A stretch of DNA of 33,010 nucleotides from Thermotoga sp. (GCA_020724765.1 DYGJ01000007.1:1-33010); one strand, 5' to 3'. Positions 16,296 to 24,770 are shown, counted from the stretch's first letter. The notes: generated from the sequence alone by a model not told the origin. Program-made: numbers and translations.

Positions 16296-17129
16296 CTAGG
16301 CCGGGGGACGGGGAAGCTGGGGGTTGGCGTAGCAGTACAGGCATCCGCCTGGACAGCACATCGTGTAGGAGCCGATGTCCACGCTTTCCGTGCACAGGCA
16401 GTTCGCTCTCTGGCCGCGGTCTCGTCGATGGGGAGCGATCTCGCGTCGCGGGTGGAGTCTGGTGAGGCGGGTTCCGTCGATGCACGGCGAGCGAAGGATG
16501 CCCGCCTGCTCGAGGCTTGGATCGCTGCACGCGGTGAGGCGGACCCCGTGGATGCGGGCGATGTCCAACAATTGGGCTGCGATGTGGGACTTCTCCTCCG
16601 CGGAGGGGTCGTACCCGTTCACCTTTCGGCGAAGGATCTTCCCGTACAGGGTGGCGAAGCTCACCCGGATGTTCTGGATCCCTGCGCGGGAGCATCGCTC
16701 GAACAAGGGCTCGGCATAGGGAAGGTTGCTCTTGATTCGGCTCCCGTCATGCCAATGAACGATCGGGTCGAACCGCACCACCACCCGTTCCGGGGACCCG
16801 CACAGGCCGATGAGGTCCGGGAGCTGAAGAATCGCGATCTCCCATGGGGGCACGCCTGGCTCCAACCGGCTCCCTCCCAGGCCGGTCACGGTGAAGTGGA
16901 CGAACAGCTGGTCGTGCTGATCCAGGATGGCCCGCAGCTCTCGATCCGCCAGAAGACGGGAGTAGTCCTTCGACCACAGGACGAGGGTGTGGACCTCTTT
17001 CGGCCGTAGGGGCACGGTGCGGCGCCCTCCGTAGGGAAGGTGGACGGTCGCCTCACCCCGTTGAAGGACTGCCTTCAGCCAAGGAAGGTGCCACCGGGGG
17101 AGGTCGGTACGGCGAGAGGCGGAGATGAT
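16296..17129 (-). CDS. DUF1848 family radical-SAM-like protein, no normal start codon
   Basis: 277 residues of a complete DUF1848 protein. The start block is IISASRRTDLPRW, then HTLVLWSKDYSRL, FVHFTVTGLGGSRLEPG, RVVVRFDPIVHW and CIDGTRLTRLHP. The C-terminal cluster motif CPGGCLYC (C-x3-C-x2-C) is followed by YAN; in this family the radical-SAM-type cysteine motif sits at the C-terminus. The biochemical role is not established. The position where relatives have Met-Ile-Ile is CGG-ATC-ATC here, and no ATG, GTG or TTG lies between it and the 3' end of the adjacent tRNA, 18 bases upstream. It starts at a rare codon such as ATC 17129, or by an upstream GTG inside the tRNA, or it is a pseudogene. 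Confidence 0.75.
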   Translation of the reverse strand: MISASRRTDLPRWHLPWLKAVLQRGEATVHLPYGGRRTVPLRPKEVHTLVLWSKDYSRLLADRELRAILDQHDQLFVHFTVTGLGGSRLEPGVPPWEIAILQLPDLIGLCGSPERVVVRFDPIVHWHDGSRIKSNLPYAEPLFERCSRAGIQNIRVSFATLYGKILRRKVNGYDPSAEEKSHIAAQLLDIARIHGVRLTACSDPSLEQAGILRSPCIDGTRLTRLHPRREIAPHRRDRGQRANCLCTESVDIGSYTMCCPGGCLYCYANPQLPRPPA

Positions 17130-17146
17130 CCGCCGCGGAAGAGGTG

Positions 17147-17234
17147 TGCCGGGGGTGGGACTTGAACCCACACAGGGAGTGGATACCCCACTGGATCCTG
17201 AGTCCAGCGCGTCTGCCAATTCCGCCACCCCGGC
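17147..17234 (-). tRNA. tRNA-Leu(CAG)
   Basis: On the minus strand the acceptor GCCGGGG pairs with CCCCGGC. The anticodon stem CTGGA/TCCAG encloses CTCAGGA (anticodon CAG), with a long class II variable arm. The discriminator is A and CCA is not encoded (CAC follows). A strong promoter lies upstream. Confidence 0.95.
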
Positions 17235-17242
17235 TCGGCTCC

Positions 17243-17271
17243 ATTCTATGGCGAGGGGAAGGGGGGCACAA
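17243..17271 (-). promoter_or_regulatory. Promoter of tRNA-Leu(CAG)
   Basis: On the minus strand TTGTGC (17271-17266), a 17-base spacer and TAGAAT (17248-17243), eight bases before the tRNA. Confidence 0.7.
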
Positions 17272-17274
17272 GAT

Positions 17275-17303
17275 TTGACGCCGCTCCCCGAGATCCGTAG
17301 ACT
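17275..17303 (+). promoter_or_regulatory. Promoter of the CRP-like regulator operon
   Basis: TTGACG (17275-17280), a 17-base spacer and TAGACT (17298-17303). Its -35 box is only three bases from the -35 box of the divergent tRNA promoter, so the two could compete for polymerase. Confidence 0.75.
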
Positions 17304-17324
17304 GTCGCCCGGGTGAGGGACAAC

Positions 17325-17999
17325 ATGGCCGAGCTCAAAGACTTCCGCGTGTTCGCGGACCTGAAACCGGACGACCTGAAGAAGTTGGGTGCGTTGGTAC
17401 GATCCATCGACTACGGCGCGGAAGAGCTTCTGTTCATGGAAGGGGCCCCCGCGTTCGGGTTCTACCTCGTGTTCTCCGGCGCGGTGAAGCTCGTCAAACG
17501 CTCGTCCAAGGGCAAGTCCCAGATCCTGAAGATCGTCGGCCCGGGCGGGCTGGCCGGAGAGACGACCCTCTTTGACAAAGGCCTCCACAACGCGTACGCG
17601 AAGACCCTCATCCCGTCCAAGATCGGGTTTATCGAGCGCGGGGACTTCTTCTACTTCCTCGAGCACTACCCGAAGACCGTGTTCCGCTTTTTCGAGCACA
17701 TCTCTCAAGAGCTGAAGGCTTTTCAGAACAAGCTTGCCGAGCGGTCGTACGCCTCGTCCAAAGAGCGGCTGTCCCGTCTCATCCTCGCCTTGGATCGGCT
17801 TCATCTCGAGCTGTCGCGAGCCGAGCTGGCCGAGATGGCAGGCGTCTCTTCGAAGACCGCGATTCGGACGCTCGGGGAACTTGAGTCCCGGGGCATCGTC
17901 GCCATCAACAACCGGCGGATCTCGGTTCTCAAGGAAGACTACCTGAAACGCCTCATCGAACCATACTCCGTCCACAACGACGAAGCCGTGATCATCTGA
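17325..17999 (+). CDS. CRP/FNR-family transcriptional regulator
   Basis: 224 residues: a cyclic-nucleotide-binding-like beta barrel (residues about 5-120, with FMEGAPAFGFYLVFSGAVKLV and GPGGLAGETTLFDKG), a long dimer helix (FFEHISQELKAFQNKL) and a winged helix-turn-helix (LSRAELAEMAGVSSKTAIRTLGELE, read in two parts). There is no cysteine in the protein, so it is not an FNR-type iron-sulfur sensor. The cNMP-contact motif is only partly kept (GETT instead of GELA), so the ligand is open. ATG 17325 has GAGGG seven bases upstream; an in-frame GTG at 17313 is nearly at the predicted transcription start. It is followed by a histidine kinase and a response regulator in one likely operon. Confidence 0.88.
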   Translation: MAELKDFRVFADLKPDDLKKLGALVRSIDYGAEELLFMEGAPAFGFYLVFSGAVKLVKRSSKGKSQILKIVGPGGLAGETTLFDKGLHNAYAKTLIPSKIGFIERGDFFYFLEHYPKTVFRFFEHISQELKAFQNKLAERSYASSKERLSRLILALDRLHLELSRAELAEMAGVSSKTAIRTLGELESRGIVAINNRRISVLKEDYLKRLIEPYSVHNDEAVII

Positions 18000-18068
18000 T
18001 CCTCGATTTGCAGGGACGGGGTGATCCGTGTCCTTGGCGGAGGGTTGGTGATTAGGGATAGTCGGGCG

Positions 18069-19940
18069 ATGTCACGCGAGAAGCTGACCCAACGCAGGCG
18101 GATGTGGGTAGCGGTGGGTCTGTACGTGGTATGCGCTTCAGTCCTGTGGGGAACTGCAATCCCGTTCGGATGGGACATGGCTGTGGGAGCGGAGCTTCCT
18201 GTCCTGCTGTCCGTGCTGGGCGTGGTTCTGTTCATCGTGTCGTTTCTGTTGGGGTGGTCTGGGACGCTCGTTGCCTGGGCGGGGGCGGGGCTGCTGACGC
18301 TGCCGCTCTTGGTGATCCCGGAGTTCATGCTCTCCCAGCCGGTGATGGGGGCGGTGATCCCGGTTCTGTTTGCGGGCATCGCTGTTCTCGGGAGAGGCGT
18401 GGGGTTCTTGTGGGGCCAACGGACTTGGCACCGAGAGACCCGCGAGATGGTGGAGGACTGCTACGGCCGTGACCTGTTCGAGAACTCGCTCAACATCATC
18501 CACGTGGTGAGCAACCGAGGGAACGTGAACCGACGCAACCGGCGGTCGCGGGAGCTGTTGGGTTGGCCTGATCGGCAGTCGCTCCAGATTTCGGCGTACG
18601 TGCACCCTGAGGACACTGACCACTTCAAAGACCTGTTGAAGACCCTCTTCGAGCGGGGCGAGTTGCGCCAGGAACGGCTGCGCTTCCGATCAGAGGGAGG
18701 CCGTGCGATCACCGTGGACATCCAAGGGCGGCGGGTCACGGGCACGGTGGCCGTGCTCGAAGCCCAGGACCGATCCGAGGTTCAATCCCTCGAACACAAG
18801 CTGCGCGAGCAGGAGGCGCGGTATCGGTTCTTGATCGAGGACGGGATCGACACCCTCGATCTGGGTGTCATCCTGTGGGACGAGCGGAAGCGCATGCTGT
18901 GGGCGAATCAGGCGGTGAACGAGCTGTTTAGGATCGACCGCGATGAGCTGGTCGGATTGCCCGCGGATCGCGTTTGGGGAAGAATCGCCGCGCTTCTCGA
19001 CAACGCGGATGACTACGTGGCCCTGGTCAGGGACGCGTACCGGTCTGGCGCAGGGGTGGAGCACTTCGTGACGCGCATTCGCCCTGGCTCCGGCGCGGTG
19101 GAACGGGTTATCCAGTACCGCTCCATCCCCATCGAGACAGCCCGCTACCGCGGGGGGCGCATTGACTACTACGCGGACATCACCGAGCTCAAGCGATTGG
19201 AAGAGGAGTTGCGCCAGGAGAAGGCCCAGCTCGATGAGGTGAACAAGAACCTGAGGAACTTCAGCGACGTGGTGTCGCACGACCTGCGCAACCCGACGCG
19301 CACCGCCCTCGGCTACCTCACCTTGATCCTCGATCGTCACAGCAATGGCGAGCTTCCTCCTGAGGTGCGCGCTGACCTGGAGAAGGCTCAAGCCCGGTTG
19401 AGGCGGCTGGACCAGCTCATCGTGGACCTCACCAAGTTCTCCCAAATGAGGGTCGATCCGTTCCGGTTCGAAGAGGTCGACGCGGGGAAGCTGGTCCAAG
19501 AGGTATGCGAGGATCTGGGCGACCGGATCAAATCGGTGAGCGTGACGATCGCCGACGACCTGCCCCGGGTGTGGGCGGTGCCGTCGCTGTTGCGGGATGT
19601 GTTCCAGAACTTGATCTACAACGCCGCCAAGTTCAACGACAAGGCGTTGCCGATGGTGGAAGTGGGATGGAAGCCCTATCGCGGGGACTCATACCTCTTC
19701 TACGTGCGGGACAACGGTCCTGGCATCGAAGCCGACTATCTGGACATCATCTTCAAGATCTTCGAGAAGCTGGATACGAAAACCGAAGGCACCGGGGCCG
19801 GCTTGGCGATATGTCGCCGGATCGTGGAAGAGCACGAGGGGCGGATATGGGCGGAGTCGGAAATTGGCATCGGAACCACGTTCAGCTTCACGATTCCCCG
19901 GGTGCCGGCGAACAAAGGGGTGGAGAGCGATGCCCGTTGA
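18069..19940 (+). CDS. PAS-domain membrane sensor histidine kinase
   Basis: 623 residues. Four or so N-terminal TM helices (about 10-115: VAVGLYVVCASVLWGTAI, LPVLLSVLGVVLFIVSFLLG, VAWAGAGLLTLPLLVI, VMGAVIPVLFAGIAVLG), then two PAS-like modules (about 135-235 and 258-375, the second with DLGVILWDERKRMLWANQA). A coiled linker follows (ELKRLEEELRQEKAQLDEVN), then HisKA with phospho-acceptor H404 in DVVSHDLRNP. HATPase_c has NLIYNAAKFND (N box), DNGPGIE and GTGAGLAIC. ATG 18069 was chosen; GTG 18021, 16 codons earlier, is also possible and neither has a strong ribosome site. Its 3' end overlaps the response regulator gene by 11 bases. Signal unknown. Confidence 0.9.
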   Translation: MSREKLTQRRRMWVAVGLYVVCASVLWGTAIPFGWDMAVGAELPVLLSVLGVVLFIVSFLLGWSGTLVAWAGAGLLTLPLLVIPEFMLSQPVMGAVIPVLFAGIAVLGRGVGFLWGQRTWHRETREMVEDCYGRDLFENSLNIIHVVSNRGNVNRRNRRSRELLGWPDRQSLQISAYVHPEDTDHFKDLLKTLFERGELRQERLRFRSEGGRAITVDIQGRRVTGTVAVLEAQDRSEVQSLEHKLREQEARYRFLIEDGIDTLDLGVILWDERKRMLWANQAVNELFRIDRDELVGLPADRVWGRIAALLDNADDYVALVRDAYRSGAGVEHFVTRIRPGSGAVERVIQYRSIPIETARYRGGRIDYYADITELKRLEEELRQEKAQLDEVNKNLRNFSDVVSHDLRNPTRTALGYLTLILDRHSNGELPPEVRADLEKAQARLRRLDQLIVDLTKFSQMRVDPFRFEEVDAGKLVQEVCEDLGDRIKSVSVTIADDLPRVWAVPSLLRDVFQNLIYNAAKFNDKALPMVEVGWKPYRGDSYLFYVRDNGPGIEADYLDIIFKIFEKLDTKTEGTGAGLAICRRIVEEHEGRIWAESEIGIGTTFSFTIPRVPANKGVESDAR

Positions 19941-20370
19941 GAGGCGAATGATTGTCCTCGTGGTGGAAGACGACGAGTCTCACTACGAGCTGATCGAAAG
20001 GTCCGTGCGCGGCCTCGAGAAGGCCGGGACGCGGTACGACCTACATTGGGTCCAGGACGGGGCCGAGGCCTTGGACTTCCTGTTTCGCAAAGGGAAGCGC
20101 AAGGAGGCTCCCCGTCCGAACCTCGTGCTGCTTGACCTCCGGCTTCCCAAGAAGTCGGGGCTAGAAGTCCTCGAGGAGATCAAGAAAGACGAGAAACTCC
20201 GCAAGATCCCGGTGGTGGTCCTCACCGTGTCCACGAGCGACGAGGAGATGGCGCGGGCGTACGATTCCGGGGCGGCGGGGTTCCTCAACAAGCCGGCGAG
20301 TCAGGACGATTTCGATCGCCTTCTGAACACGGTTTGGGACTACTGGCGGATCGTTCGCGTTCCTGACTGA
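19930..20370 (+). CDS. Single-domain (CheY/Rcp1-like) response regulator
   Basis: 146 residues, receiver domain only: acidic pair D14/D15 (VVEDDESH), phospho-acceptor D69 (LVLLDLRLPKKSG), T99 and K121 (FLNKPAS). The insertion between strands 2 and 3 (FLFRKGKRKEAPRPN) is typical of Rcp1-type regulators that accept phosphate from PAS/phytochrome-like kinases. The ATG lies inside the end of the kinase gene with GGAG four bases upstream, so the pair is translationally coupled. With no output domain, it must act through protein contacts or feed another step, possibly the CRP-like regulator upstream. Confidence 0.92.
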   Translation: MPVERRMIVLVVEDDESHYELIERSVRGLEKAGTRYDLHWVQDGAEALDFLFRKGKRKEAPRPNLVLLDLRLPKKSGLEVLEEIKKDEKLRKIPVVVLTVSTSDEEMARAYDSGAAGFLNKPASQDDFDRLLNTVWDYWRIVRVPD

Positions 20371-20686
20371 GCCAGGGGTCTGCGGCGGTGGGCGCACGTG
20401 CGGCATCACGCGGTGCGCCTTGTCCTTTGGAATCGAGCCCGGGGGAGTAGGGTAAGGAAGAGGCACGGCCGCGGCAAGCTTGGTAGCCGAGCGGGGTTCC
20501 TAACCCACAGGATACCGCTCAGATCAGTGCGGCGCGCGGTCGAGATCCGCTTCCTGGCCTCCTGTTCCTCGCCTCGGGGAGGGACTCCGGTCCCTCCCCC
20601 CTCTCTTTTCTTGCACGCACGATCGGGTGGGCGTTTCAGGTGCTGCTGAAGGGGTTAGGGTCGGTCTGGATTCCTGTTTTCACGCG
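20371..20686 (+). other. Intergenic stretch with possible structured RNA
   Basis: No convincing gene. Bases 20450-20459 (GGGTAAGGAA) pair with 20497-20506 (TTCCTAACCC) with one mismatch, and inner CGGC/GCCG pairs. Outside, TGTCC (20421-20425) pairs with GGATA (20510-20514) and GCGG with CCGC, with a large asymmetric internal loop. The layout ends at an intrinsic terminator (20576). It could be a small RNA; I recognise no known family. Confidence 0.3.
20576..20612 (+). terminator. Intrinsic terminator
   Basis: GGGGAGGGAC (20576-20585), loop TCCG, GTCCCTCCCC (20590-20599), then a pyrimidine-rich tail with TTTTCTT. It lies about 200 bases after the response regulator stop. Confidence 0.75.
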
Positions 20687-20715
20687 TTGTCCTCTGTCCC
20701 CAACAGGGGTAGAAT
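20687..20715 (+). promoter_or_regulatory. Promoter of the BMP importer operon
   Basis: TTGTCC (20687-20692), a 17-base spacer and TAGAAT (20710-20715), about 50 bases before the start codon, leaving a leader with a proper ribosome site. Confidence 0.7.
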
Positions 20716-20767
20716 CCTCCCACCGGGCGCGGACGCTCGGAACATCCTAACCAAGGGGGGATCTGCG

Positions 20768-21928
20768 GTGCGTAAGTGGCTGGGTTTGGCGTTGGTCGTG
20801 ATGTTGGCGGCAACGCCGGTGTTTGCCGGCAAAGTGGCGGTGGTCCTCGACGTCGGCGGACGAGGCGACCTCTCGTTCAACGACATGGGGTTCAAGGGTA
20901 CGGATCAGGCGGCCGACGACTTCGGCCTGGAGATGGTCGAGGTTCAGAGCGCAACGGCGGCGGACTACCTGCCGAACCTGCGCAACCTCGCCCGAACCCG
21001 CGAGTACGACCTCATCATCTGCGTGGGGTTCCTCCTCGGCGACGCGCTCGACCAGGCGGCGGCGGAGTTCCCGAACCAGAAGTTCGCGATCATCGACTCG
21101 GTCGTCGATGCGCCGAACGTGATGAGCATCGTGTTCCGCGAGAACGAGATGTCTGCTCTTGTGGGCGCGCTCGGGGCGATGGCCGCCGCTCACTACGGCT
21201 ACCCGAACGTGGGCGTGGTGCTCGGGATCGAGATCCCGGTTTTGTACCACTTCGAGGCCGGGTACCGGTTCGGCATCGACTGGGGGAACAAGAAGTACGC
21301 CGCGGTGACGGGAACGGCAAAACCGACGGGCCTTCTGTACACGTACACTGGGTCGTTCAGCGACATCGCGCTGGGGAAGGCGGCCACCGAGGCCATGCTC
21401 GCCCAGGGCGCGGTCGGGGTGTACAACGTGGCGGGGCCGCTCGGGATCGGCGACCTCGAGGCGATCACCGAGTTCCACCGCAACAAGGGAACCAAGTCCG
21501 GCCCGCCGTACTACTTTGGTGTGGACGCGAACCAGGACTGGCTTGGGAAGGCCATGCACGCGCTTGCGAGCGGGATGAAGCGGGTGGATACCGGCTGCTA
21601 CACCGCGGTGAAGGCCGTGGTGGAGGGGACGTTCGTCGGTGGCATCACCAGCCTCGGCCTCGCCGAGGGTGGCGTGGGAATCAGCAAATTCATCGATCTC
21701 CTTGAGTTCATCGACTTCGGCATCTCTGCCGGCGCGCTGAGGCTCGAGGACCGCGACGAGACCCTTGCTAACTGGGCGGTCAACCGTGGGACGATCCCTG
21801 CGTGGATCTGGCGGGCGGTTGATGAGCTCGAGGCCGGGATCCTCGACGGGACGATCCTTGTTCCGACCGCGGATACGGGGGCCGAGATGCAGGCCATCCG
21901 CGCCCGGTACACGCTGGGCGCGCCGTAG
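20768..21928 (+). CDS. BMP-family (PnrA/Med-like) ABC substrate-binding protein
   Basis: 386 residues with a signal peptide (VRKWLGLALVVMLAATPVFA) cut before GKVAVV. There is no lipobox cysteine, so it is a free periplasmic protein rather than the usual BMP lipoprotein. The family fold is shown by VVLDVGGRGDLSFNDMGFKG, YDLIICVGFLLGDALDQAA, FAIIDSVVDAPNVMS and the VLGIEIPVLYHFEAGYRFG block. BMP proteins bind purine or other nucleosides. GTG 20768 follows AAGGGGGGATC. Its position directly before a BMP-type double ATPase and two permeases supports nucleoside import. A hairpin after the stop likely sets higher expression than the downstream genes. Confidence 0.9.
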   Translation: MRKWLGLALVVMLAATPVFAGKVAVVLDVGGRGDLSFNDMGFKGTDQAADDFGLEMVEVQSATAADYLPNLRNLARTREYDLIICVGFLLGDALDQAAAEFPNQKFAIIDSVVDAPNVMSIVFRENEMSALVGALGAMAAAHYGYPNVGVVLGIEIPVLYHFEAGYRFGIDWGNKKYAAVTGTAKPTGLLYTYTGSFSDIALGKAATEAMLAQGAVGVYNVAGPLGIGDLEAITEFHRNKGTKSGPPYYFGVDANQDWLGKAMHALASGMKRVDTGCYTAVKAVVEGTFVGGITSLGLAEGGVGISKFIDLLEFIDFGISAGALRLEDRDETLANWAVNRGTIPAWIWRAVDELEAGILDGTILVPTADTGAEMQAIRARYTLGAP

Positions 21929-21951
21929 GCTCAGTTCAGTGAGAAAGCACA

Positions 21952-21990
21952 GGGGAGAGGGCGCCCAGCGCACCCTCTCCCCTTGTTCTT
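21952..21990 (+). terminator. Hairpin after the binding-protein gene (terminator or attenuator)
   Basis: GGGGAGAGGG (21952-21961) pairs with CCCTCTCCCC (21973-21982), followed by TTGTTCTT. It probably allows partial read-through into the transporter genes starting at 22018, or stabilises the upstream mRNA. Confidence 0.7.
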
Positions 21991-22017
21991 CCTGCGTCAG
22001 CGTCCGGAGGCGCGTGC

Positions 22018-23625
22018 ATGAGCCAGACCTCAAACCGTAGCGACACAGAGAAAGGAGACGGGTACTTCCTTCGGGCGGAGGGGATCAGCAAGATCTACTC
22101 TGACGGCACGGTTGCACTTCGGGATGCGACCGTGGAGCTCCGTCCCGGGGAGATCGTGGGTCTCCTCGGTGAGAACGGGGCAGGCAAGACCACCCTCACC
22201 AAGATCCTGTCCGGACTTCTTCCCCCGACACGGGGCAGGGTGGTATCTCCGCGAGGCCAGGTGAAGTTCGCCAGCCCGCGCGAGGCCCTCGACTTCGGGA
22301 TCGGGATGGTCCACCAGCACTTCGCCCTCGTAGGCACGTTCACCGCGGTGGAGAACGTGGCGTTGTCCCACGAGCGCCCGTTCGTGCCCCTCACCCTGTC
22401 GGCAACGCGGGAGCGGCTGGAGGGGCTGATGGCGGAGAGCGGGCTCAAGGTCCCGCTCGATGTTCCTGTGGAGAAGCTCGCCGTGGGCGAGCAGCAGCGG
22501 GTGGAGATCCTCAAGGTTCTGTCCCAGAACGTGAACCTCCTCATCCTCGATGAGCCCACCTCCGTGCTCACCCCGCTCGAGGTCGATGAGCTGTTCAAGC
22601 TCCTACGGCGACTGCGGGACGAGGGGAAGGCGATCGTCCTCATCACCCATAAGCTGAAAGAGGTGGGTTCGATCACCGACCGCGTGATCGTCCTGCGCAA
22701 GGGCGCGGTGGTGGGCGATGTGCAGATGGCTGAAGTGACGAAAGAGGAACTGGCCCAGCTCATGGTGGGGAAGGAGATCGGGACTCGGGCCGCGCAGGCG
22801 GTCGAGCTCTCAACCGACGCCATCCCCGTCCCCATCAGCCGGCACAAGGAAGAGGCCAAGCGAGGATCTGGAGTTCTCCACGTCGAGAACCTGTCGGTCG
22901 CCGGGGATACGAAGTCGAAGGCCGTGGATGGTCTCACGTTCGATGTCTTCGGCGGGGAGATCTTCGGGATCGCTGGGGTAGAGGGCAACGGCCAGACCGA
23001 GCTTGTCGAAGCGCTGACCGGGCTCCGCCCCGCGATGGAGGGAACGGCGACGATCCACGAGAAGAACATCCTCGGCTTGGATCCTCGCCAGATTTACAAG
23101 CTCGGGGTGGCGCACATCCCTGAGGATCGCTGGGTGCTGGGGCTTGTCCTCCCATTCACCCTCGCCGAGAACGCGATCCTCGGCGTCCACCGGTGGGAGG
23201 AGTTCCGGGGCCCTCTGTCCATCCTCCGCTGGGGGAAGATCAACGCCCACGTGCGGGCGCTCATGGAGCGGTTCGAGATCCAGGCCACCGGCCCCAGCGC
23301 TCCAGCGAAGAGCCTGTCGGGCGGCAACCAACAGAAGTTGATCGTGGGGAGGGAACTCGCCAAGGACCCGGCGATTGTGATCGCCTCCCAGCCCACGCGC
23401 GGTCTGGACGTGGGAGCGGCCCAGTACATCCGGGACACTTTGGTCGAGATGCGCGATCGGGGGCGCGCGATCCTCCTCGTATCGGCGGACCTCGACGAGG
23501 TGCTCGCCCTATCCGATCGGGTGGCGATCATGTACGAGGGGAAGTTCATGGCCGTGGCCCGGCCCGAGGAGCTGGACCGGCAGAAGGTGGGGATGCTCAT
23601 GGGCGGCGTAGGGGTGAAAGGATGA
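22018..23625 (+). CDS. Nucleoside-type ABC importer ATP-binding protein (two ATPase domains)
   Basis: 535 residues. The first domain has Walker A GENGAGKTT (51-59), Q-loop MVHQHFALVGTFTAVEN, signature LAVGEQQRVEI, Walker B LLILDEPTSVLTP and switch His in ITHKLKEV. The second domain has the degenerate P-loop GVEGNGQTEL, the signature LSGGNQQK and IVIASQPTRGLD, as in the sugar/nucleoside (RbsA/NupA-like) fused ATPases; only the first site is expected to hydrolyse efficiently. A GGAGG-rich leader precedes ATG 22018. Its TGA overlaps the first permease start (ATGA). It works with the BMP binding protein and the two permeases. Confidence 0.95.
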   Translation: MSQTSNRSDTEKGDGYFLRAEGISKIYSDGTVALRDATVELRPGEIVGLLGENGAGKTTLTKILSGLLPPTRGRVVSPRGQVKFASPREALDFGIGMVHQHFALVGTFTAVENVALSHERPFVPLTLSATRERLEGLMAESGLKVPLDVPVEKLAVGEQQRVEILKVLSQNVNLLILDEPTSVLTPLEVDELFKLLRRLRDEGKAIVLITHKLKEVGSITDRVIVLRKGAVVGDVQMAEVTKEELAQLMVGKEIGTRAAQAVELSTDAIPVPISRHKEEAKRGSGVLHVENLSVAGDTKSKAVDGLTFDVFGGEIFGIAGVEGNGQTELVEALTGLRPAMEGTATIHEKNILGLDPRQIYKLGVAHIPEDRWVLGLVLPFTLAENAILGVHRWEEFRGPLSILRWGKINAHVRALMERFEIQATGPSAPAKSLSGGNQQKLIVGRELAKDPAIVIASQPTRGLDVGAAQYIRDTLVEMRDRGRAILLVSADLDEVLALSDRVAIMYEGKFMAVARPEELDRQKVGMLMGGVGVKG

Positions 23626-24770
23626 CCACAACAGACGTTCGTCCGCGGGGGCGATGGGTGCGGGGGGTGCACCGCACGCTCACCGGGCTCCATCCCGCGT
23701 TGGAGTCGGTGCTGGCGGCGGTAGTGGGGCTGCTGGTGGGGGCGGTGCTCATGTACATCTGGGGGTACGACCCGTGGCGGGCGTACTGGGCCCTCTTGCG
23801 GGGGGCGTTCGGCGGGGACTACGAGATCGCCAGTTCCATTGCCCGAGGCGTTCCACTCATCTTCACCGCGCTCACGTTCTCGATCTGTCTGCGGGCGGGG
23901 ATGTTCAACATCGGCGCCGAGGGCCAGATGTACATCGGGGCGGCAGCCGCGGTGTGCGTGGCCTACTTCCAGCTCCCGGCCGGGCTCCACCTCTTCGTGG
24001 GGATCCTGTTCGCCGCCGTGGCCGGAGCCGTGTGGAGCCTCGGGCCGGCCCTTCTCAAACTCACCCGGGGGGTGAGCGAGGTCATCTCCACGATCATGTT
24101 CAACTGGATCAGCCGGTTCCTCGTGTTCTACCTCGTGGCGTTCGTTCTCGTCGACCCGCGCCAAGCCCAGCGCACGGTGCGGATCCCCGTCTCGGCGCGG
24201 TTCCCGATTCTTGTCCAAGGGACCGACCTCTCGTACGCGGTGTTCATGGCGGTGGCGTTCGCCCTGCTGGTGTACGTGGTCCTGTGGCACACGGCGGTCG
24301 GGTACGAGGTGCGGGCAGCCGGTCTTACCCCCACGGCGGCCCGCTACGGCGGGATCTCGATCAAGCGCACGATGTTGTTGAGCTTCGCCCTGGGCGGCGT
24401 GGCCGCAGGGCTCGCCGGTGCGGCGACGACGATGGGACTCCCCCCCACGTTTGCCATCATCAGCGGGCTCCCCGAACTGATGAACCTCGGGTTCGACGGG
24501 ATGGCGGTGGCGATGGTGGGCCGGAACCACCCCATCGGGATTTTGTTTGCCGCCCTGTTCTTCGGCGGCCTCAACGCCGGAGGGCGGGTGATGCAGTTCT
24601 ATGGGTCGAATCCCGTCCCTCTGGAGATGGTGCGGGTGGTGATGGGGGCGATCGTGCTGGCGATGGCGATCCCTGAGCTGATTCGGCTGTTCCCCGCGCT
24701 GGCCGAAGCGGGACGTGGACTGGCGCGAACCATCGCCCGGCGGAAGCCGGCGACAGAGGAGGGAGCATGA
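23622..24770 (+). CDS. Nucleoside-type ABC importer permease 1 (BPD_transp_2)
   Basis: 382 residues with about ten hydrophobic segments. After a short basic N-terminus comes TM1 (LESVLAAVVGLLVGAVLMYIWG). The BMP-permease motif ICLRAGMFNIGAEGQMYIGA follows the PLIFTALTFS segment. LTRGVSEVISTIMFNWIS and GYEVRAAGLTPTAARYGGIS hold the ATPase-contact loop, and GFDGMAVAMVGRNHPIG is the conserved late motif. It overlaps both neighbours by ATGA, so ATPase and permeases are made together. A long extracellular loop after TM5 (VDPRQAQRTVRIPVSARFP) is usual for permease 1 in this family. Confidence 0.94.
   Translation: MTTTDVRPRGRWVRGVHRTLTGLHPALESVLAAVVGLLVGAVLMYIWGYDPWRAYWALLRGAFGGDYEIASSIARGVPLIFTALTFSICLRAGMFNIGAEGQMYIGAAAAVCVAYFQLPAGLHLFVGILFAAVAGAVWSLGPALLKLTRGVSEVISTIMFNWISRFLVFYLVAFVLVDPRQAQRTVRIPVSARFPILVQGTDLSYAVFMAVAFALLVYVVLWHTAVGYEVRAAGLTPTAARYGGISIKRTMLLSFALGGVAAGLAGAATTMGLPPTFAIISGLPELMNLGFDGMAVAMVGRNHPIGILFAALFFGGLNAGGRVMQFYGSNPVPLEMVRVVMGAIVLAMAIPELIRLFPALAEAGRGLARTIARRKPATEEGA

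Noticed and set aside
16296-17975. Extended minus-strand frame (559 codons) as the full DUF1848 gene
   Set aside because: The extra part runs through tRNA-Leu(CAG) and antisense to the CRP-like gene; family homology begins only at 17129.
20461-20520. A tRNA-like segment with GGGGTTCCTAACCC resembling a T-arm
   Set aside because: The loop lacks the TTCRANY pattern and no acceptor or anticodon stems can be built.
20716-20767. A purine or other riboswitch in the BMP leader
   Set aside because: The leader is only about 50 bases and shows no conserved aptamer core.
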